From assembly GCA_934317005.1 (NCBI GenBank), contig CAKREB010000002.1, forward strand, positions 159,588 to 223,587: a stretch of DNA of 64,000 nt. The letters run 5' to 3'. The notes beneath the pieces were generated by a model. It was given only the letters and a program-made list of their open reading frames with translations. It was not told the DNA's origin and searched no databases. A program made the position numbers and the translations under genes. Each line of letters starts with the position of its first letter. Within the stretch, counting starts at the first letter, position 1. Origin of the DNA: an uncultured Lachnospiraceae bacterium. Its GTDB lineage: Bacteria; Bacillota; Clostridia; Lachnospirales; Lachnospiraceae. Below, piece by piece: positions 9,208 through 17,605 of the stretch.

Positions 9208-9233
9208 GCATAGCAGGATGATTCCTGTATAGT
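9206..9233 (+). promoter_or_regulatory. candidate sigma-A promoter before flbD
   Basis: TTGCAT (9206-9211), a 16-nt spacer and TATAGT (9228-9233) directly follow the post-flgE terminator. The pair would restart transcription for flbD-motA-motB and beyond. Judged by consensus only. Confidence 0.45.
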
Positions 9234-9271
9234 GATCAGGGCATTCACATGAGAAAAGGAGCACTCAGATA

Positions 9272-9469
9272 ATGATCGATGTAACAAGATTAAATGGAAA
9301 AGAAATCACGTTAAATTGTGATCTGATTGAAATAGTAGAAGAAACACCGGACACAGTCATTACGTTGACAACCGGTAAAAAAATAATTGTAAAAGAAAGT
9401 AGACAGACAATAAAAAATCTAGTAAAATCGTATAAGAAGGAATGCAATTCTATGGAATTCATAGAATAG
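9272..9469 (+). CDS. flbD: FlbD/SwrD-family flagellar protein
   Basis: 65 residues. The start MIDVTRLNGKEITLNCDLIE, the PDTVITLTTGKKIIVKES strand region and the helix after it match the small FlbD family; the B. subtilis member, SwrD, raises flagellar torque. The product is cytoplasmic with no membrane segment. ATG at 9272 lies 9 nt after AAAAGGAGC. It sits immediately before motA, which fits a link to stator power. The opposite-strand reading frame over the same bases is a shadow. Confidence 0.9.
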   Translation: MIDVTRLNGKEITLNCDLIEIVEETPDTVITLTTGKKIIVKESRQTIKNLVKSYKKECNSMEFIE

Positions 9470-9505
9470 ATGATCTTATATCCGGTATTTTATTGGTAAG
9501 ATCAT
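9470..9505 (+). promoter_or_regulatory. hairpin between flbD and motA
   Basis: ATGATCTTA (9470-9478) pairs perfectly with TAAGATCAT (9497-9505), with an 18-nt loop. The stem starts on the base after the flbD stop. There is no U-run; an mRNA-processing or stability role is inference. Confidence 0.5.
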
Positions 9506-9535
9506 AAATAAATATTACATAAGGTGGTGTAGATT

Positions 9536-10366
9536 GTGGATATTACAACATTAATCGGCTTGGTAGGCGGTTTCGCCATGGTTATACTGGGTGTCGCAAC
9601 CGGTACGGATGGTATTGGAGGTCTTGGTCATTTCTGGGATATTCCATCATTCGCCGTTACATTCGGTGGTTCTTTTTCCGTTATGATCCTGCAGGCCAAG
9701 AGTCTTCCGGCGTTTGTCAATAGTTTAAAATCGTTTGGAATCGTTATGAAGGTACATGAGTTTAACGAGGCAAAGGTAATCGGAGATATTGTAAATCTAT
9801 CGAATGTAGCTCGTAAGGAAGGTTTGCTGGCATTGGAAGAGATGGCAAACAATCTGGAGGATGAATTCTTAAAGAAAGGAATCATGCTGATTGTCGATGG
9901 TACGGATCCTGAATTAGTTAGAAATATTATGGAAACAGAGCTTTCGTCTTTAGATGCGCGTCATAATGAGAAGATCGGGTTCTGGGCAAACTTAGCCGGA
10001 ATGGGTCCTGCATGGGGTATGATCGGTACTCTGATGGGACTGGTAGGTATGCTTTACAACATGGATGATTTATCTTCGATCGGACCAAACATGGCGGTCG
10101 CTATCATTACAACATTCTATGGTTCTCTTCTTGCAAACTGGATCTGTACTCCGGTTTCCCTTAAGATGACAATGTATAATGATAAAGAGATTACCGTGAA
10201 GGAAATCATGGTAGAGGGTCTTTTGTCGATTCAGGCAGGAGAAAACCCACGAGTAATTGAAGAAAAGCTGAAATCATTCTTAGCACCTGGTGAGAGAGAT
10301 AGCATTGGAGCTGAGGAAGGTGGTCAGGCTGCAGCAGGTGCAGCCGCTGAAGGTGGTGAAGCGTAA
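9536..10366 (+). CDS. motA: flagellar stator protein MotA
   Basis: MotA forms the pentameric, four-helix stator ring around MotB and conducts protons or sodium. 276 residues with four hydrophobic segments (about 3-25, 33-55, 150-172 and 180-205) and the conserved loop that contacts FliG. The start is GTG at 9536 after AAGGTGGTG. The Ala/Glu/Gly-rich tail overlaps motB by one base (TAATG), typical of coupled stator pairs. Confidence 0.95.
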   Translation: MDITTLIGLVGGFAMVILGVATGTDGIGGLGHFWDIPSFAVTFGGSFSVMILQAKSLPAFVNSLKSFGIVMKVHEFNEAKVIGDIVNLSNVARKEGLLALEEMANNLEDEFLKKGIMLIVDGTDPELVRNIMETELSSLDARHNEKIGFWANLAGMGPAWGMIGTLMGLVGMLYNMDDLSSIGPNMAVAIITTFYGSLLANWICTPVSLKMTMYNDKEITVKEIMVEGLLSIQAGENPRVIEEKLKSFLAPGERDSIGAEEGGQAAAGAAAEGGEA

Positions 10367-11169
10367 TGGCAAAACAGAAGGAAAAGAAAGAAATTAAAAC
10401 AGACCTTTGGAAAGATACGTTCTCCGATCTGATGAACCTGCTGCTTTGCTTCTTTGTTTTGCTTTTTGCCATGTCTAGCGTTGACCAGACAAAATATGCG
10501 GAATTGGTTGCTTCGATGTCAAACAATTTCAGTATCTTTAATGGGGGTGCCCAAGCGATAGGAGAGGGAAAACTGATATCGAGTGGTGCGACGCAGTTGA
10601 ATAATTTGGATGAATATTATTCTGATATGGGTAAGGCGGCGGAATCGGATACAGAAGAAGATCCACTCGCACAGTATGAAAAGCAACAGGAAAAAGAGAA
10701 AGAACAAAAGGCAGAAAATCTGTACAGCGAAGTAGTTGGCAAGACAGAAACAAGCCGTTTGGAAGACTCTTTAGATGTCACAATGGATGACAACTATAAT
10801 TATGTTATGATCTCTTTAAGTGGTGGTGTGCTTTTTGAGTCGGGAAGTGCAGAGATTCAGCCGGGTGCAAAGCACATTTTGAGTGGAGTTGCCGGCATCC
10901 TTCGTTCTTATCAGAATCGCAGGATTAAGATAGAAGGTCATACGGATAATGTACCGATCAGCAATTCGGAATACAGCAGTAACCTTTGGCTTTCGACGGC
11001 ACGTGCTACAAAGGTGCTCGAATATATGGTGGAGCAAAAGCAATTAAGTGATAAGTATTTAGAAGCTTCCGGCCGTGGAGATGTCGATCCGGTTGCAAGC
11101 AACAACACTGCATCGGGACGTGCAAAGAACCGCCGTGTGGAAATTAAGATATATAGTGATACAGAATAA
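10366..11169 (+). CDS. motB: flagellar stator protein MotB
   Basis: MotB anchors the stator to peptidoglycan and provides the ion-binding aspartate. 267 residues: a basic N-terminus, a single membrane helix with the TFSDLMNLLLCFFVLLFAM motif (Asp near residue 21), a charged plug/linker at about 90-120, and a C-terminal OmpA-like domain with the peptidoglycan-binding segments IEGHTDNVPI and NLWLSTARA, ending in RAKNRRVEIKI. Confidence 0.95.
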   Translation: MAKQKEKKEIKTDLWKDTFSDLMNLLLCFFVLLFAMSSVDQTKYAELVASMSNNFSIFNGGAQAIGEGKLISSGATQLNNLDEYYSDMGKAAESDTEEDPLAQYEKQQEKEKEQKAENLYSEVVGKTETSRLEDSLDVTMDDNYNYVMISLSGGVLFESGSAEIQPGAKHILSGVAGILRSYQNRRIKIEGHTDNVPISNSEYSSNLWLSTARATKVLEYMVEQKQLSDKYLEASGRGDVDPVASNNTASGRAKNRRVEIKIYSDTE

Positions 11170-11211
11170 TATAAGCAGATAGAATGAAACTTCTGCAGAA
11201 AGAGGGAAATT

Positions 11212-11733
11212 ATGAAAAAAAATATCTTTAGTGTAATTATTACTGCATTAACTGTTATTAATGTTGTTTTGACAGCTGTTATGTTTTTCGTTATGCTGCC
11301 AACATTCCAGAAAACAAATAATCTGATCACACAGGTTGCTTCTGTACTGAATCTGGAACTGGACGCAGACGAAGATGCGGATGCAGATTCTAACTATACC
11401 ATTAATGATCTGGAACCGGTAACAGTCAGTTTTGAATCTTCACAGACATATAATTTAAAGGCTGGTGCAGATGGAAAAGAGCACTATGCTATGCTGAGCG
11501 GTTATGTTGTAAACTTAAATAAAAATGCCAAAAAGTATGATTCCTCACTGGCTGAGACAATCACAAATAATCAGGCGCAGATTACCGGAATTATTTCCAG
11601 CGTGATCCAGAGCCACACAAAGGATGAGGCAACACAGGATCTGATCCAGAAGGAAGCACTTGAAAAAGTGCAGGCATTATTGGATTCAAAAGTTGCTGTA
11701 AGTATCGTATTAAATGGATATGTAACACAGTAA
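11212..11733 (+). CDS. fliL: flagellar basal body protein FliL
   Basis: 173 residues with one N-terminal membrane helix (about residues 4-28) and a periplasmic-side domain. FliL associates with the stator and rod base. Sequence conservation is weak, but size, topology and position between motB and fliM match FliL of Firmicutes. The ATG follows AGAGGG by a short spacer. An acidic run DADEDADADS near residue 55 is unusual. Confidence 0.85.
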   Translation: MKKNIFSVIITALTVINVVLTAVMFFVMLPTFQKTNNLITQVASVLNLELDADEDADADSNYTINDLEPVTVSFESSQTYNLKAGADGKEHYAMLSGYVVNLNKNAKKYDSSLAETITNNQAQITGIISSVIQSHTKDEATQDLIQKEALEKVQALLDSKVAVSIVLNGYVTQ

Positions 11734-11741
11734 ATGACTGA

Positions 11742-11798
11742 TTTCACCAAAAAAGATGAAAAATTCATCATAAAAATAACTTTGCTTTATTGGTGAAA
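11742..11798 (+). promoter_or_regulatory. nested inverted repeats, fliL-fliM gap
   Basis: TTTCACCAA (11742-11750) pairs with TTGGTGAAA (11790-11798). Inside lies a second hairpin, GATGAA-AAA-TTCATC (11755-11769). The 3' arm of the outer stem overlaps the spacer of the candidate fliM promoter. It could be an RNA structure or a DNA operator. Confidence 0.5.
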
Positions 11799-11809
11799 TA
11801 TGATATGAT
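11782..11809 (+). promoter_or_regulatory. candidate internal promoter before fliM
   Basis: TTGCTT (11782-11787), a 16-nt spacer and TATGAT (11804-11809) with a TGA extended -10 element. It lies in the largest gap of the fla cluster (150 nt) and would give fliM and the export-gate genes a vegetative promoter. Confidence 0.5.
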
Positions 11810-11883
11810 ATAAAACGTAGAGAAACTGAAGAGCTTTCCATGAGAAGTTTTGTGTGGGAGATTTCAGGTGTGAGGTGACAATT

Positions 11884-12864
11884 ATGGGAGATACCTTATC
11901 TCAGGCTGAGATAGATAGTTTGCTCAGTGCATTGAGTTCTGGCGAGATGGATTTAGACTCGTTGAATGATGCACCGGAGAAGTCCATAAAAAATTACGAT
12001 TTCGCCAGACCATCTAAGTTTTCTAAAGATCATTTAAGAACTTTGGAAATTATTTTTGAAAACTACGGTCGTTTATTGTCTACTAATTTACCGGCTTATT
12101 TGAGAAAAAATATTCAGGTAGAGGTGATGAACGCGGAGGCAACTACATATTCTGAGTTTTCAAATGCGTTATCGAATCCTGTATTGTTGGGAGTCGTAAA
12201 TTTTGCGCCGCTGGATGGCAATGTTATCATTGAATTGGCAGCAAATCTGGGTTTTGCTATTGTGGATCGTATGTTAGGCGGTTTTGGCAATCCTTTGGAA
12301 AAGAACAGAGAGTTTACAGAGATTGAGCTTGTGATTCTGGAAAGGATCATGGAGGTCTGTACGAATCTTCTGATCGAGCCGTGGGAGAGCGTTGTGGCGA
12401 TTGAACCGCGTCTGGAACGTATCGAGACCAATTCACAGTTTGCTCAGTTTATCTCACCAAGTGAGATGACAGCGATTGTGACATTAAATATAAAAATAGG
12501 TGATGTGGAAGGTCTTATGAATATTTGTATTCCGTACTCATGCGTAGAGGGTGTGATTGACAGATTGAATACGAAATACTGGTATTCAGCAATGAAAGAT
12601 GATTTGTCCGGAAAGTATCAGGATGCTATTCAGGGCGTGATTGATTACGCTAAGATTCCTGTTCGGGCAATGTTAGGCAGAAGTTCTATTTCTGTTAATG
12701 ATTTTGCAAATTTGCAGGTGGGGGATATTATTAAGTTAGATACGAAGGTTGATGATGCACTAGATGTGTATGTGGGTAACATTAAGAAGTTCACCGCTTT
12801 ACCGGGAGCTACTTCGAAAGCATATGCGGTCAGAGTCACTTCAGTTATAAGGGAGGAGCAGTAA
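11884..12864 (+). CDS. fliM: flagellar motor switch protein FliM
   Basis: FliM forms the C-ring middle and binds phosphorylated CheY. About 326 residues. The N-terminal LSQAEIDSLLSAL peptide is the CheY-P docking motif. The middle domain is CheC-like and the C-terminal SpoA domain (KLDTKVDDALDVYVGN) joins FliY. ATG at 11884 follows TGAGGTGA (11871-11878); the longer in-frame GTG at 11854 lacks a site. It lies 3 nt from fliY. Confidence 0.96.
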   Translation: MGDTLSQAEIDSLLSALSSGEMDLDSLNDAPEKSIKNYDFARPSKFSKDHLRTLEIIFENYGRLLSTNLPAYLRKNIQVEVMNAEATTYSEFSNALSNPVLLGVVNFAPLDGNVIIELAANLGFAIVDRMLGGFGNPLEKNREFTEIELVILERIMEVCTNLLIEPWESVVAIEPRLERIETNSQFAQFISPSEMTAIVTLNIKIGDVEGLMNICIPYSCVEGVIDRLNTKYWYSAMKDDLSGKYQDAIQGVIDYAKIPVRAMLGRSSISVNDFANLQVGDIIKLDTKVDDALDVYVGNIKKFTALPGATSKAYAVRVTSVIREEQ

Positions 12865-12867
12865 ACT

Positions 12868-14016
12868 ATGGATGGAATGTTATCTCAGGAGGAGATTGAT
12901 GCGTTGACAGGTGGTGGTTCGACAGCAGCAAGCAGTGAATCAGATACCGTAAAACAAACGCTGACAGACGCTGAACGGGATGCCGTAGGTGAGATTGCCA
13001 ATATTAATATGGGAACAGCGGCAACTACATTGTCGACTTTGTTGAATAACAAGGTAACAATTACAACACCGCGCGTATCTTATGTAACAATACATGAATT
13101 GTCACAACAGTATAACAGACCGTGTGTGTTTATTCATATTTCATATATTGATGGTATTGACGGTAATAACATTTTGATCTTAAAAGAGCAGGATGTTAAG
13201 ATTATTACAGATTTAATGATGGGTGGAGATGGTTCTAATACAGAGGGAGAGTTGACAGAACTTCATTTGAGTGCAATCAGTGAAGCAATGAATCAGATGA
13301 TGGGTTCTGCCGCAACATCACTTTCTTCTATGTTAGAAAAGAAAGTTGATATCAGTCCACCTTCAGCAAGCCTTGTAGACTTAAACGATACAATTGAGGA
13401 TGAGGATATCGCTACTTTCTTAGATGATGAGATCGTACAGGTTTCATTTGACATGAAGATTGGTGATCTGATTGACAGTCAGATCATGCAGTTGTATCCA
13501 TTTGAATTTGCCAGAGAGTTGTATCAGAAATTTATAGGAGATAATGGGATGGATACTTCGACAACAGCACAGACAGATACTACTCAGGCTGCAGCACCAA
13601 TGCCACAGCCTACACCACAACCGACTCAGGCACCACAGCCGCAGGCAATGCCACAGATGCAGCCGCAGATGATGGACGCTACAGCAATGCAGCAGCCATA
13701 TCCGATGCAGATGCAGCCGAACGTCAATGTTCAGCCGGCACAGTTCCAGGCGTTTAATCCTGCAATCAGTCCGTTACTGCAGCAGGAGAACATTGATCTG
13801 ATCATGGATGTTCCTTTGGAGGTAACAGTCGAGTTGGGACGTGCCAATAAGTCAATTAAAGAGATTTTGGACTTTGCACCGGGTACGATCATTGAGTTAA
13901 ATAAGTTGGCCGGAGAGCCGGTAGACGTATTGGTAAATGGTAAGTATGTTGCAAAGGGTGAAGTTGTTGTTATCGAAGAGAATTTTGGTATTCGTTTAGT
14001 GGAAATTGCGAAATAA
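12868..14016 (+). CDS. fliY: flagellar switch phosphatase FliY
   Basis: FliY is the Gram-positive switch protein that dephosphorylates CheY-P. 382 residues: an N-terminal CheY-binding peptide (MLSQEEIDAL), two CheC-type phosphatase sites (GEIANINMG near residue 50 and SEAMNQMMG near 145, both with the E-x-x-N pair), a Pro/Gln-rich linker at about residues 235-300, and a C-terminal SpoA/FliN domain. In B. subtilis cheY lies directly downstream; here fliO follows instead. Confidence 0.95.
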   Translation: MDGMLSQEEIDALTGGGSTAASSESDTVKQTLTDAERDAVGEIANINMGTAATTLSTLLNNKVTITTPRVSYVTIHELSQQYNRPCVFIHISYIDGIDGNNILILKEQDVKIITDLMMGGDGSNTEGELTELHLSAISEAMNQMMGSAATSLSSMLEKKVDISPPSASLVDLNDTIEDEDIATFLDDEIVQVSFDMKIGDLIDSQIMQLYPFEFARELYQKFIGDNGMDTSTTAQTDTTQAAAPMPQPTPQPTQAPQPQAMPQMQPQMMDATAMQQPYPMQMQPNVNVQPAQFQAFNPAISPLLQQENIDLIMDVPLEVTVELGRANKSIKEILDFAPGTIIELNKLAGEPVDVLVNGKYVAKGEVVVIEENFGIRLVEIAK

Positions 14017-14037
14017 TACAATGCTGGAGGTGTAGTA

Positions 14038-14418
14038 ATGCTTTTGATTTTATCTGAGTTTTCTACGCTTTCCAGCGTTTTTAAATTATTAGGGCTTTTA
14101 CTTGTATTTTTTGCACTTCTTTATGGTGCACATCTTTTTACAAAGTGGTATGCAAAATCAGGAATTGTGCATGCAAAATCTTCGAATATTTCTATTTTGG
14201 AATCTCAGCAGATTTCACCGGGAAAGAGTATTGTTATTGCTAAAGTGGGAGAGAGGTATGTCTCCTTTGTATTGTTTAAAGAAAATGCAGTTTTTCTGAC
14301 AGAGCTTCAGGAAGATGAACTGACATTTCAAACGCAGGAGCCGAAAAATACAAATGTATCTTTTCAAGATATCTTTAAAAAAGCAAAATCTTTTGATTGG
14401 AAGGATAAGTCAAAGTAA
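14038..14418 (+). CDS. fliO: flagellar biosynthesis protein FliO/FliZ
   Basis: 126 residues with one N-terminal membrane helix (about 13-36) and a small cytoplasmic beta domain (NISILESQQISPGKSIVIAK), the FliO fold that supports assembly of the FliP pore. It directly precedes fliP, as FliO does in most operons. No signal peptide is seen, unlike the longer B. subtilis FliZ. Confidence 0.85.
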   Translation: MLLILSEFSTLSSVFKLLGLLLVFFALLYGAHLFTKWYAKSGIVHAKSSNISILESQQISPGKSIVIAKVGERYVSFVLFKENAVFLTELQEDELTFQTQEPKNTNVSFQDIFKKAKSFDWKDKSK

Positions 14419-14444
14419 GAGGGACAGATGAAGGAGTAGAGCAT

Positions 14445-15290
14445 TTGGTTATGGATAAAAAAGCGAGAAAGAGAAAAAAGAAGGCAGTCGTTCATTGTTT
14501 AGTGACGATTATTTTATTTTGCGTGATTTTCTTTGCGGGAACTCCGGGATATGCGCAGGCGACAGGAACAAAATCAAATGAACGGTCGATTACAAGTAAT
14601 AATACAACAAATGATGATGGCTTTGATTTAAATATTACTTCAAATGCCGGCAGCACAAATCTGGAATCTACGTTACAGATTTTGATTATTTTGACGGTAC
14701 TATCTTTGGCTCCGTCTATTTTAATTATGGTAACTTCTTTTACCAGAATTATAGTTGTGTTTCATTTCCTGCGTACTGCGCTGGGAACGCAGACAACGCC
14801 ACCAAATCAGGTTTTGGTTGGACTGGCACTTTTTATCACGCTTGCAATCATGTCGCCGGTTATGACGCAGGTTAATGATAATGCGGTGCAGCCATTTGTC
14901 AAAGGCAAGATTACACAGGAGCAGGCTGTGGATAAGGGACTGGCACCAATTCGCAAGTTTATGTTAAAGCAGACGCGGGATAAGGATTTAAAGCTCTTTA
15001 TGGAGATTAACGGACAGAAGTCAGAGGATGTGAAAAGTTATGATGATATTCCTACTACGACAGTGATTCCTGCGTTTATTATCAGTGAGCTTCGTGCGGC
15101 ATTTATTATGGGATTTATGCTGTATCTTCCGTTTATCGTAATGGATATGGTAGTTGCTTCTACACTGATGTCAATGGGTATGATGATGCTTCCGCCGACG
15201 ACGATTTCCCTTCCGTTTAAGATTTTACTGTTTATTTTAGCAGATGGTTGGAATCTTGTAGTTGGACAGCTTGTACAGTCATTTCAGTAA
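14445..15290 (+). CDS. fliP: flagellar export pore protein FliP
   Basis: FliP builds the core of the type III export gate. 281 residues: a basic start with a cleavable-type signal segment (about residues 16-36, ending in GYAQA), a polar stretch, then four membrane helices. The hallmark segments FTRIIVVFHFLRTALGTQ and GFMLYLPFIVMDMVV are present. The TTG at 14445 is 8 nt from AAGGAG (14431-14436); the ATG at 14451 is 14 nt away and also possible. Confidence 0.95.
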   Translation: MVMDKKARKRKKKAVVHCLVTIILFCVIFFAGTPGYAQATGTKSNERSITSNNTTNDDGFDLNITSNAGSTNLESTLQILIILTVLSLAPSILIMVTSFTRIIVVFHFLRTALGTQTTPPNQVLVGLALFITLAIMSPVMTQVNDNAVQPFVKGKITQEQAVDKGLAPIRKFMLKQTRDKDLKLFMEINGQKSEDVKSYDDIPTTTVIPAFIISELRAAFIMGFMLYLPFIVMDMVVASTLMSMGMMMLPPTTISLPFKILLFILADGWNLVVGQLVQSFQ

Positions 15291-15316
15291 TTTCCTTTAA
15301 GAGGTGAGAAAAGTTT

Positions 15317-15589
15317 ATGAATGTTGGTCATGTAATGGATATGTCACGTAATGTGATTTGGACAGTCGTTGAGGTTTCGGCTCCGCTATTGATTATTTCG
15401 CTGGTGATCGGATTAGTAGTCAGTATTATCCAGACAATCACATCGATTCAGGAACAGACGCTGACGTTTGTACCTAAATTTATTGCGATTATGTTAGTTT
15501 TGATATTGTTTGGTGGCTGGATGATGAATGGAATGGTTGATCTTTTGAAGGATCTGATGGCACAGGCACCACAAATGATCAAAGGATAA
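15317..15589 (+). CDS. fliQ: flagellar export protein FliQ
   Basis: 90 residues with two long membrane helices (about 15-38 and 52-72) and the family motif TSIQEQTLTFVPK between them. FliQ wraps the FliP-FliR pore. Length and order (FliP-FliQ-FliR) are standard. ATG follows AAGAGGTGAG. Confidence 0.95.
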   Translation: MNVGHVMDMSRNVIWTVVEVSAPLLIISLVIGLVVSIIQTITSIQEQTLTFVPKFIAIMLVLILFGGWMMNGMVDLLKDLMAQAPQMIKG

Positions 15590-15633
15590 GTCGGATTTGG
15601 GAAAACGAAAAAATTATGTAGGGAGTGAATCGG

Positions 15634-16404
15634 TTGAGTTTTACATTACAATATTTAGATTATGCGCTTTTAGTATTGGTTCGCATTTCTGCAATTGTTT
15701 TTATTGCACCGTTTTTTAGCCAGAGTAATGTACCGGTTCGCGTAAAGGCTTTTATTTCGTTCTTTTTATCCCTCATCGTTATGAATCTGGTAGATTACAC
15801 TGCTGTATCTTATGATGGAATGTTAGGATACAGCATTCTTGTTGTAAAGGAAGCCATTACGGGACTTTTAATAGGAATGGGGTCGGGTTTGTGTCTTTAC
15901 ATCTTAAGCTTTGCCGGAAATATGTTAGACATGGAGATTGGCTTTGCGATGGCTATGGAAATGGACCCGGCAACGCAGGTGCAGACAACCATTTCTTCTA
16001 CACTTTTTACTGCTGTTTTTATGTTGATGTTTATTGCATCAGATATGCACTATTTTGTGATTGATGCACTGTTTGATTCTTATGATCTGATTCCAATCGG
16101 TGGCGCCAATTTTCAGCCGTCATTATATCAGATATTTGTAAAATATATTACAGATTATTTTGTGATTGGTTTTCGAATCATTCTGCCGATTTTTTCGTGC
16201 ATTCTTGTAGTAAATGTCGTGCTTGGTATTATGGCAAAGATCGCACCGCAGATGAATATGTTTGTAATTGGTATGCAGATTAAAGTGTTTGCAGGTCTGG
16301 CACTTTTGTTTATGCTGATGTCTTTATTCCCGGGAATCGTAGATTTTCTGTTTGAAGAAATGCAGCTTTTGACTAAGTATTTTGTGCAGTCAATGGGAGG
16401 ATAG
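15634..16404 (+). CDS. fliR: flagellar export protein FliR
   Basis: FliR completes the FliP5FliQ4FliR1 pore. About 256 residues with six hydrophobic segments and the conserved KEAITGLLIGMGSGLCL and MEIGFAMAMEMDPAT regions. I chose TTG at 15634, 7 nt after AGGGAGT (15620-15626); the in-frame GTG at 15625 lies within that site. Confidence 0.93.
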   Translation: MSFTLQYLDYALLVLVRISAIVFIAPFFSQSNVPVRVKAFISFFLSLIVMNLVDYTAVSYDGMLGYSILVVKEAITGLLIGMGSGLCLYILSFAGNMLDMEIGFAMAMEMDPATQVQTTISSTLFTAVFMLMFIASDMHYFVIDALFDSYDLIPIGGANFQPSLYQIFVKYITDYFVIGFRIILPIFSCILVVNVVLGIMAKIAPQMNMFVIGMQIKVFAGLALLFMLMSLFPGIVDFLFEEMQLLTKYFVQSMGG

Positions 16405-16424
16405 TGTGAAACCAGTGTTTTTCA

Positions 16425-16453
16425 TTGCTATTTTGGTATAAATCATGTATTAT
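16425..16453 (+). promoter_or_regulatory. candidate internal promoter before flhB
   Basis: TTGCTA (16425-16430), a 17-nt spacer and TATTAT (16448-16453) stand in the fliR-flhB gap. Predicted transcription would begin near 16460, favouring the later flhB start codon. Confidence 0.4.
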
Positions 16454-16494
16454 ATTTAATGTATGTAATGTTAGAAGAGGATAGAACAGTCACT

Positions 16495-17601
16495 ATGTTA
16501 TTGATGAAATATGACTTGCAGCTTTTTGCGAAGGAAGGTTCCGGTGGAGAAAAGACCGAGGAACCAACGACCAAAAAATTAAGCGATGCCAGAAAAAAGG
16601 GACAGGTTGCTAAGAGTGTAGATCTTGCGGCCGCCGTTTCTCTGTTAGTGTTTTTTGGTTTGCTTAAAGTATATATTGGCACATTAGGAAATAGTCTGTT
16701 AGCAATGTTTCGTGACACGTATCGTCATCTTTCTGATGTTACGAATGATGAGTTTACTTTATCCAGAGCGTGCTCTTTTATAGGAGAGATCATTTATCAG
16801 ATTATGATCATTGCGGCTCCGTTTTTTATTGTCATTTTTGTTTCAATCGTGGCAAGTATGCTTTTACAGGTAAAGTGGAAGGTGTCATTTGATCCGATGA
16901 AGCCGGATTTAAAGCGATTTGATCCGGTGAGTGGAATGAAGCGGCTTTTTTCAAAGGACAAAGTCGTTGCGCTGATCATGTCCGTTGCCAAGCTTAGTGT
17001 CATGTTTTATATTGTATACAGTTATCTTAATGATAAGTGGAATCTGGTGTTAGACATGCATCAGTATACGCTTGAGCAGGCATTGGCTCTGATCGGAGAT
17101 ATTATTATCAATATCGGCTTGCGTATCAGTGTCAGCTTTTTCATAATTGCGGTGGCAGACTTTATTTATCAGAAGTGGAAATTTCATCAGGATATGAAAA
17201 TGTCAAAGCAGGAAGTGAAGGATGAATACAAGCAGTCAGAGGGAGATCCTAAAGTAAAGGGACAGCAGAAGCAGAGGATGCGTCAGGCTTCCCAGCGCAG
17301 GATGATGCAGGATATTCCAAAGGCAGATGTTGTCATTACAAACCCGACACATCTTGCTGTTGCGATACAGTATGACAAGGAGAAGTATGATGCACCGATT
17401 GTAGTAGCAAAGGGTGCAGATTATCTGGCGCAGAAGATTAAAGATGTTGCCAGGGAAAATGAAGTTGAGATAGTAGAAAATAAGCCATTGGCGCGAATGC
17501 TATACCATAATGTGGAAATCGGCAGTCAGATTCCACCGGAGTTGTATCAGATGGTTGCGGAAGTCCTGGCATATGTATATGGTTTAAAGGGAAAGGTGTA
17601 G
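16495..17601 (+). CDS. flhB: flagellar export switch protein FlhB
   Basis: FlhB sets substrate specificity of the export gate. About 368 residues from this start: a GGEKTEEPTTKKLSDARKKG N-terminus, four membrane helices and a cytoplasmic C-domain with the self-cleavage motif NPTH at 17341-17352. I prefer the ATG at 16495 because family members begin near this point; in-frame ATGs at 16459 and 16468 would add 9-12 residues and cannot be excluded. Confidence 0.95.
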   Translation: MLLMKYDLQLFAKEGSGGEKTEEPTTKKLSDARKKGQVAKSVDLAAAVSLLVFFGLLKVYIGTLGNSLLAMFRDTYRHLSDVTNDEFTLSRACSFIGEIIYQIMIIAAPFFIVIFVSIVASMLLQVKWKVSFDPMKPDLKRFDPVSGMKRLFSKDKVVALIMSVAKLSVMFYIVYSYLNDKWNLVLDMHQYTLEQALALIGDIIINIGLRISVSFFIIAVADFIYQKWKFHQDMKMSKQEVKDEYKQSEGDPKVKGQQKQRMRQASQRRMMQDIPKADVVITNPTHLAVAIQYDKEKYDAPIVVAKGADYLAQKIKDVARENEVEIVENKPLARMLYHNVEIGSQIPPELYQMVAEVLAYVYGLKGKV

Positions 17602-17605
17602 AAGG

